DNA from: an uncultured Acidobacteriota bacterium
Lineage (GTDB): Bacteria; Acidobacteriota; Terriglobia; UBA7540
Assembly: GCA_937900045.1 (NCBI GenBank)
Contig: CALCEB010000130.1
Coordinates: 1 to 9,226, forward strand
Direction of reading: 5' to 3'
Length of the DNA: 9,226 bases
The first letter of the stretch is position 1, and the number at the start of each line of letters is the position of its first letter. This document shows positions 5,541-9,226 of the stretch, piece by piece. The notes beneath the pieces were generated by a model. That model did no database searches, was not told the origin of the DNA, and saw only the letters and a program-made list of their open reading frames with translations. Made by a program: the position numbers and the translations under genes.

Positions 5541-7178
5541 TCAAAAGTTGAGAATCTGATGGTTTGAAGATCGCGTCTGAATTTGGTCTAGCAGCCGGTC
5601 GAGCAATCCGTTCCCGGCCCGGCCCAGGAAGTAAACGCCGCTCACCACCCGCTCCTGAAGGTGGCCGGTCGGCATCAGGAACCGCATCAATTCCTGCTCG
5701 TGGCGCTTGAGGACAGCCGACCGCTCGAATGCGGCCCGGCTCAGCTTGCCGCGCAACCGTTCAATCTGGTATTTCATCTTTTCTTCGGTGTGTTTCAGCA
5801 GATCGAGAAGGGTCGGATCAATTCGCTCGATATCGGCGCGGATGCGGTTCAGCAGCCCCTCAATCTCCTTTTCACTTTGTTCCATCCGCCCTGACCAACC
5901 TTCCGCGCCGCCATCCCCAAAACCGGCGGCGGCAATTTTGCGTTGCAGGTGTTCTTCGCCCTGCCAGACGTCCGGCGCTTCAAGCTTGTATTTTTCGAGA
6001 AGCCGCTGCGTGCTATGGTCCACCAACGTGAAGCTGGCGCGCGGGAAGATCACGGGGAAAGGCCGCCCAAACTCCTCATAGACTACCTGGGATTGCGCCA
6101 GATATGCGATTTCCGCCGGACCTGCCACATAGGATATCGTGGGCAGGAGAAAATCCTGAACCAGCGGGCGAAGCAATGCGCTGGGAGAAAAATCGATGGG
6201 GCGGCGGTTCACCCAGCTCTTCATGTCTGCTGCTGAAATCTGCCCTGCGCCTTCCACCTGGTATTCGCCGCCCCGCTGGTGAATCGATACCCGGCTGCCT
6301 TCATGCGTGGCAAACACCAGAGTGGAATCTTCGCCCACATGCACTTGGGCGTGATAACCGGAACGAATGAGCGTTTCGGACCGCTCCCGCAAGAGATCCC
6401 GGACGCGCGCCGCTTGAAGAATGGCCCGCTCATAGATGGGCGCTGCGAGGTGATGAATTCCGTCGTCCAGCGGATCGAGAAGAATCACACCCCAGGCGCT
6501 AAACAAGCGGGTCATGAGCTTCCCGAAGGCCGCGCCCCAAGTGGCTCCGGGGCGGTAAGAGTCACGCAGCGCTTCCATCATTTGATCGCGGGCATCTCCC
6601 AGAGGCAAGCACTTCTCAATCTCTCCCAGAGTCAGCGCGATGTCATCGGACAGCTTGACGTAACCCACTGAACTTCGTTCAGCCGGACGCACACCTTCAT
6701 CCCGAAGTGAGACCGTTTCATATTCTTCATTTAAGACCTGAGCTTGGGCCACTTCCTCAAGGTCGTGATCTTCAGTAGCCAGCCAGAAAACGGGGACGGC
6801 AGGCAGGCCCGAATCGGAGATCGCGCTGGCCAGGCGAACCGCAGTCAACGCCTTGTAAAAAGTGAAAACCGGCCCTGAAAACAAGCCCACCTGCTGGCCC
6901 GTCACCACGGCGAACGTCCCGGGCTCCGCCAAGCGCGCGATGTTCGCCAGGGTCGCTTCGCCACATCCAAACGCCCGGTTCTGGCGAAGCAGAATCTCCG
7001 CAAGGCGCGTGCGGTTCTTGTGAAAATCGCGGATCATTTCAGCGGCGGAATGGAAACTGGAGGAATCAAAAGGAGAGTGTTGATAAAAGCGGGAGAGGTG
7101 ATCCGGGCCGTAAACGTAATCGCGATAGAGCGCCGTTGACTTGGGAGCTTGCGACTGCGGGACACAGGAACAGTTCAT
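5541..7178 (-). CDS. bshC: putative cysteine ligase BshC (bacillithiol synthesis)
   Basis: This is a 545-residue BshC homologue, by family the last-step enzyme thought to join cysteine to glucosamine-malate to give the cytoplasmic thiol bacillithiol. The N-terminus fits the family (SQAPKSTALYRDYV, then SRFY). VVTGQQVGLFSGPVFTFYKA (91-110) and FWLATEDHDLEEV (131-143) are the hallmark nucleotide-fold motifs. LPTISYVAGPAEIAYLAQ (335-352) and PVIFPRASFTLVD (365-377) follow. Residues about 420-500 are charged and helical, matching the C-terminal coiled coil. Length is normal to slightly long. The ATG at 7178 has no clear Shine-Dalgarno, but the N-terminal match supports it. bshA and bshB are not in the window. 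pepA lies upstream on the same strand behind a 374-base gap with a repeat, so co-transcription is uncertain. Confidence 0.93.
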   Translation of the reverse strand: MNCSCVPQSQAPKSTALYRDYVYGPDHLSRFYQHSPFDSSSFHSAAEMIRDFHKNRTRLAEILLRQNRAFGCGEATLANIARLAEPGTFAVVTGQQVGLFSGPVFTFYKALTAVRLASAISDSGLPAVPVFWLATEDHDLEEVAQAQVLNEEYETVSLRDEGVRPAERSSVGYVKLSDDIALTLGEIEKCLPLGDARDQMMEALRDSYRPGATWGAAFGKLMTRLFSAWGVILLDPLDDGIHHLAAPIYERAILQAARVRDLLRERSETLIRSGYHAQVHVGEDSTLVFATHEGSRVSIHQRGGEYQVEGAGQISAADMKSWVNRRPIDFSPSALLRPLVQDFLLPTISYVAGPAEIAYLAQSQVVYEEFGRPFPVIFPRASFTLVDHSTQRLLEKYKLEAPDVWQGEEHLQRKIAAAGFGDGGAEGWSGRMEQSEKEIEGLLNRIRADIERIDPTLLDLLKHTEEKMKYQIERLRGKLSRAAFERSAVLKRHEQELMRFLMPTGHLQERVVSGVYFLGRAGNGLLDRLLDQIQTRSSNHQILNF

Positions 7179-7308
7179 AACCGGGCCGTAGCACCATTTC
7201 GAAGGATCGAGTTCGACTCCAAGTTCGCCTCAAATTGGATGATGCCGCGTGGAGCGAAGATTCAAAGCAAAATGGAAACGTCCGATAAGCACCGTAGACG
7301 TGTCAGAA

Positions 7309-7324
7309 CATGGCTTTAACCATG
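7309..7324. repeat. small palindrome CATGG(CTTTAA)CCATG
   Basis: A 5-bp perfect stem (7309-7313 with 7320-7324) has a 6-base loop, followed by CCGCTCAAG. It resembles hairpins I recall as recurrent in acidobacterial intergenic DNA, but only one copy is in this window, so its status as a repeat is inferred. It lies in the bshC-pepA gap, just outside repeat element C. Confidence 0.3.
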
Positions 7325-7357
7325 CCGCTCAAGTTTCTACATTTGGGCGCCCAGCTT

Positions 7358-7530
7358 GTCATTCTGAGTTCTTCGCCGTCATTCTGACTGAAGCCTTCGC
7401 TGTCATTCTGAGCGCAGCGAAGAATCCCGGCATTTCCTTCGGAGTAAACTCCGCGAAGCATCTCCAGGTCGTTCGCTGCCCAGAAAGAAGCCAAATACAG
7501 AGATTCTTCGCTGCGCTCAGAATGACAGCG
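7358..7530. repeat. composite inverted-repeat element C
   Basis: A 29-bp perfect inverted repeat (7398-7426 with 7502-7530, spacer 75 bases) is built on GTCATTCTGAGCGCAGCGAA. At the left, GTCATTCTGA occurs three times (7358, 7378, 7402), with periods of 20 and 24 bases, each later copy preceded by TTCGC. The interior hairpin CTTCGGAG-TAAA-CTCCGCGAAG (7437-7458) contains the 15-base core shared with element A in the opposite direction. The right arm is preceded by AATACAG as in element A. The outer GCGGAAAAAC-type ends of element B are absent. The element fills most of the gap between pepA and bshC and holds no gene. Confidence 0.75.
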
Positions 7531-7552
7531 AAGCGCCAGTTGGGGCTAGACG

Positions 7553-9040
7553 TTATCCTCCCAAGTGCGTTAACAAGTGAACCAGAGTCTGGACGGGATG
7601 ACCCGTTGGACCCTTTGCCAAATACGGTTTTTCTTCGTTTGACCATCGAGTGCCGGCAATATCCAAATGCACCCAGGGAGTATCACCTGCAAACTCACCC
7701 ACAAACATGGCGGCGGTAATCGCCCCGCCGTAACGTCCGCCGGTGTTGGCAAGGTCGGCGATGGCGCTCTTATATTGTTCGCGGTAATCATCGTCGACCG
7801 GCAATTCCCACATGCGGTCGCCCACGGCCCCGGCGCTGGCCAAAATGCGCTTCACCCAATCTTTATCCCAGCCAAAAACGCCGGTGGTGATGTTGCCGAG
7901 CGCGACGGTAACAGCGCCCGTCAGGGTGGCCGCATCGATCAAGACTGAGCAGCCTTGTGAACGGGCATAATGCAAGGCATCCGCCAGCAACAAGCGGCCC
8001 TCGGCGTCGGTATTCAGGATTTCAATCGTCTTTCCGGACATGGATGTAACCACGTCCCCTGGCTTGTAAGCCTTGCTGCCCGGCATATTCTCCGCGGTTG
8101 GGACAAATGCTATCACCCGCACCCGCGGCTTCAGTTGGGCAATAGCCCGCATCACTCCCAGCATGGTGGCGCCGCCGGCCATATCCGTCTTCATTTCGTG
8201 CATGTCCGTTGCGGGCTTGATGGAAATGCCGCCGGTGTCAAACGTCACGCCTTTTCCCACCAGGCCGATGACCGGAGATTCCGGCGCATCGGCGGGAAGA
8301 TAGCGGAGGACGATGAAGCGAGGCGGCTCGGCGCTTCCCTGCGCCACGGCCATCAACGCGCCCATCTTCAGCTTGGCAATCTCGTCCGGACCCAGCGCTT
8401 CCGCATCCATCTGGAACTGCTTGGCCATCTCCAATGCGCGCTCTGCGAGCAGCGTGGGCGTCATGCGGTTCGAAGGCTCATTCACCAAGTCCCGGGTAAA
8501 ATTCTGGGACTCCGCGATCGCCTGCCCAGCCTCCGCGGCGGCAGACTCAGCCTTTCCGGGACGAATGCCACCCGTTGCCAGGACGAACTGGTCAATGCGG
8601 CGGTTTGGATTACGTTCTGTCCGGTAACTATCCGCGTCGTAGTCAGCCAGAATCGCCCCCTGAACGGCGCTTTGGATCAAATCAGGCTCGCCGTTCTTGC
8701 CGTTGATCCAGGCAATTTGATGGACACCACGTGCGCGGGCGTAACGGACGGCAGTTCCTGCGAGGCGGCCGACAAGGGTGTTTGTGAATTTTTCCTTCTT
8801 ACCCGCACCCACCACCAACAATTTTTGCGCCGCCAGCCCGGCGGGTTGGTGGATTAATGTGCACTCATAAGCTTTCCCTGTCAGCTCGCCGCTTTCCTCA
8901 AGAGTCTTAAGAAAACTTCGGGTGGCATCCGGAAGTCCCTCGATCGTTCCGCTGCTGGCTGCGCTGCCTTCAAACGAATAAACGGCCAATAGGGGCGATT
9001 GCAAGTGGTCAATTGCATCGTATACGAAGTCGATTTTCAA
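7553..9040 (-). CDS. pepA: M17 leucyl aminopeptidase (cytosol aminopeptidase)
   Basis: This 495-residue cytoplasmic metallo-exopeptidase removes N-terminal residues, leucine preferred, and by family forms a hexamer with two metal ions per active site. All catalytic positions are present at a constant offset of -7 from E. coli PepA: Lys263, Asp268, Asp286, Asp345 and Glu347 as metal ligands, with Lys275 and Arg349 catalytic. They lie in VGKGVTFDTGG, ISIKP, KTDMAGG and the signature NTDAEGRL (343-350). Residues about 1-160 form the N-terminal domain; the catalytic domain is about 175-495. Length is typical. The start codon is TTG at 9038-9040, supported by AGGAAGGAG nine bases upstream; no in-frame ATG lies near it. 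It is probably a housekeeping enzyme for peptide turnover. Some PepA proteins also bind DNA, which cannot be judged here. Confidence 0.96.
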   Translation of the reverse strand: MKIDFVYDAIDHLQSPLLAVYSFEGSAASSGTIEGLPDATRSFLKTLEESGELTGKAYECTLIHQPAGLAAQKLLVVGAGKKEKFTNTLVGRLAGTAVRYARARGVHQIAWINGKNGEPDLIQSAVQGAILADYDADSYRTERNPNRRIDQFVLATGGIRPGKAESAAAEAGQAIAESQNFTRDLVNEPSNRMTPTLLAERALEMAKQFQMDAEALGPDEIAKLKMGALMAVAQGSAEPPRFIVLRYLPADAPESPVIGLVGKGVTFDTGGISIKPATDMHEMKTDMAGGATMLGVMRAIAQLKPRVRVIAFVPTAENMPGSKAYKPGDVVTSMSGKTIEILNTDAEGRLLLADALHYARSQGCSVLIDAATLTGAVTVALGNITTGVFGWDKDWVKRILASAGAVGDRMWELPVDDDYREQYKSAIADLANTGGRYGGAITAAMFVGEFAGDTPWVHLDIAGTRWSNEEKPYLAKGPTGHPVQTLVHLLTHLGG

Positions 9041-9049
9041 TTGCTTCTG

Positions 9050-9058
9050 CTCCTTCCT
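9050..9058 (-). promoter_or_regulatory. strong ribosome binding site deciding the TTG start of pepA
   Basis: On the minus strand AGGAAGGAG is followed by nine bases and then TTG. The near-ideal Shine-Dalgarno and spacing justify calling the rare TTG as initiator of the aminopeptidase. Confidence 0.75.
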
Positions 9059-9094
9059 AAACCTCCAAGCGGATTTTATGGGTTAAGTCATTCG

Positions 9095-9164
9095 CTGTAG
9101 CGCCGCTCGGAGCTTGCCCTGGCAGGGAGCGGCGAAATGGGCCGGTCGCAGACCGGCGCTACAG
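9095..9164. repeat. nested GC hairpin repeat, copy 2 (complete unit)
   Basis: The outer arms CTGTAGCGCCG (9095-9105) and CGGCGCTACAG (9154-9164) are perfect complements. Two alternative inner hairpins exist: CGCCGCTC (9101-9108) with GAGCGGCG (9127-9134), and GCCGGTC/GACCGGC (9141-9157) with a GCA loop. Positions 9141-9164 match 86-109 at 21 of 24 bases. It lies in the leader or promoter region of pepA and could influence transcription end or start, but the function is unknown. Confidence 0.65.
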
Positions 9165-9182
9165 TCCTGGAGCGCCGTTCCC

Positions 9183-9226
9183 TCACGTGTGACGCTTGCG
9201 GTGTTCCCGGATATCCTGCTCGGTCT
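9183..9226 (-). CDS. possible C-terminal end of an upstream gene
   Basis: The minus strand read from the window edge gives TEQDIREHRKRHT then TGA (9185-9183). A charged, helical tail of this kind is plausible as a protein C-terminus. The fragment is only 13 codons and the other two frames are also open into the edge, so it could be chance. No family can be named. If real, the gene would lie directly upstream of pepA on the same strand. Confidence 0.25.
   Translation of the reverse strand, partial: TEQDIREHRKRHT

Noticed and set aside
7358..7530. Short repeats that might be read as a small CRISPR array
   Set aside because: Only three 10-base direct copies at uneven 20- and 24-base periods plus inverted copies; no constant long repeat with unique spacers and no cas genes.
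7970..8857. A 295-codon open frame on the plus strand opposite pepA
   Set aside because: It is entirely antisense to a gene with every catalytic residue intact. Its translation has no recognisable domain and reads like a GC-rich shadow frame.

Overview
The window looks like a piece of an Acidobacteriota chromosome. This is inference from gene content: an Oar-type TonB-dependent receptor with an N-terminal carboxypeptidase-regulatory-like domain and no SusD partner, a BshC homologue (bacillithiol synthesis), an M17 leucyl aminopeptidase, two small toxin-antitoxin pairs, and intergenic palindromic repeats built on the GTCATTCTGAGCGAAGCGAAG motif. There are no rRNA or tRNA genes, no CRISPR array and no transposase gene.

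Layout, left to right. Positions 1-215 are non-coding, with a GC hairpin that may terminate the receptor transcript. Positions 216-3293 (minus) encode the outer-membrane receptor. Positions 3294-4000 form a gene-free stretch with two related inverted-repeat elements (3408-3614 and 3844-3984). The second ends two bases before the ribosome binding site of a plus-strand antitoxin/RelE-like toxin pair (4001-4536). A hairpin follows, then a short spacer, then a convergent second pair on the minus strand, a ParD-like antitoxin and ParE-like toxin (5410 down to 4821). Its 5' leader carries a G-quadruplex-type G tract. bshC (5541-7178, minus) and pepA (7553-9040, minus) follow, separated by a third inverted-repeat element (7358-7530). 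pepA uses a TTG start behind a strong Shine-Dalgarno. A second, unrelated hairpin repeat lies upstream of pepA and resembles the hairpin at the far left of the window. The right edge may hold the last codons of another minus-strand gene.

The large genes do not form an obvious single pathway: nutrient uptake at the outer membrane, low-molecular-weight thiol synthesis, and peptide turnover in the cytoplasm. Within each toxin-antitoxin pair, a four-base stop/start overlap implies translational coupling. I found no wholly new gene system. The least ordinary material is non-coding: a composite palindromic repeat family with recognisable ends, cores and tandem end duplications, one copy placed where it must affect the leader or promoter of a toxin-antitoxin operon, and a potential quadruplex in the leader of the other one.
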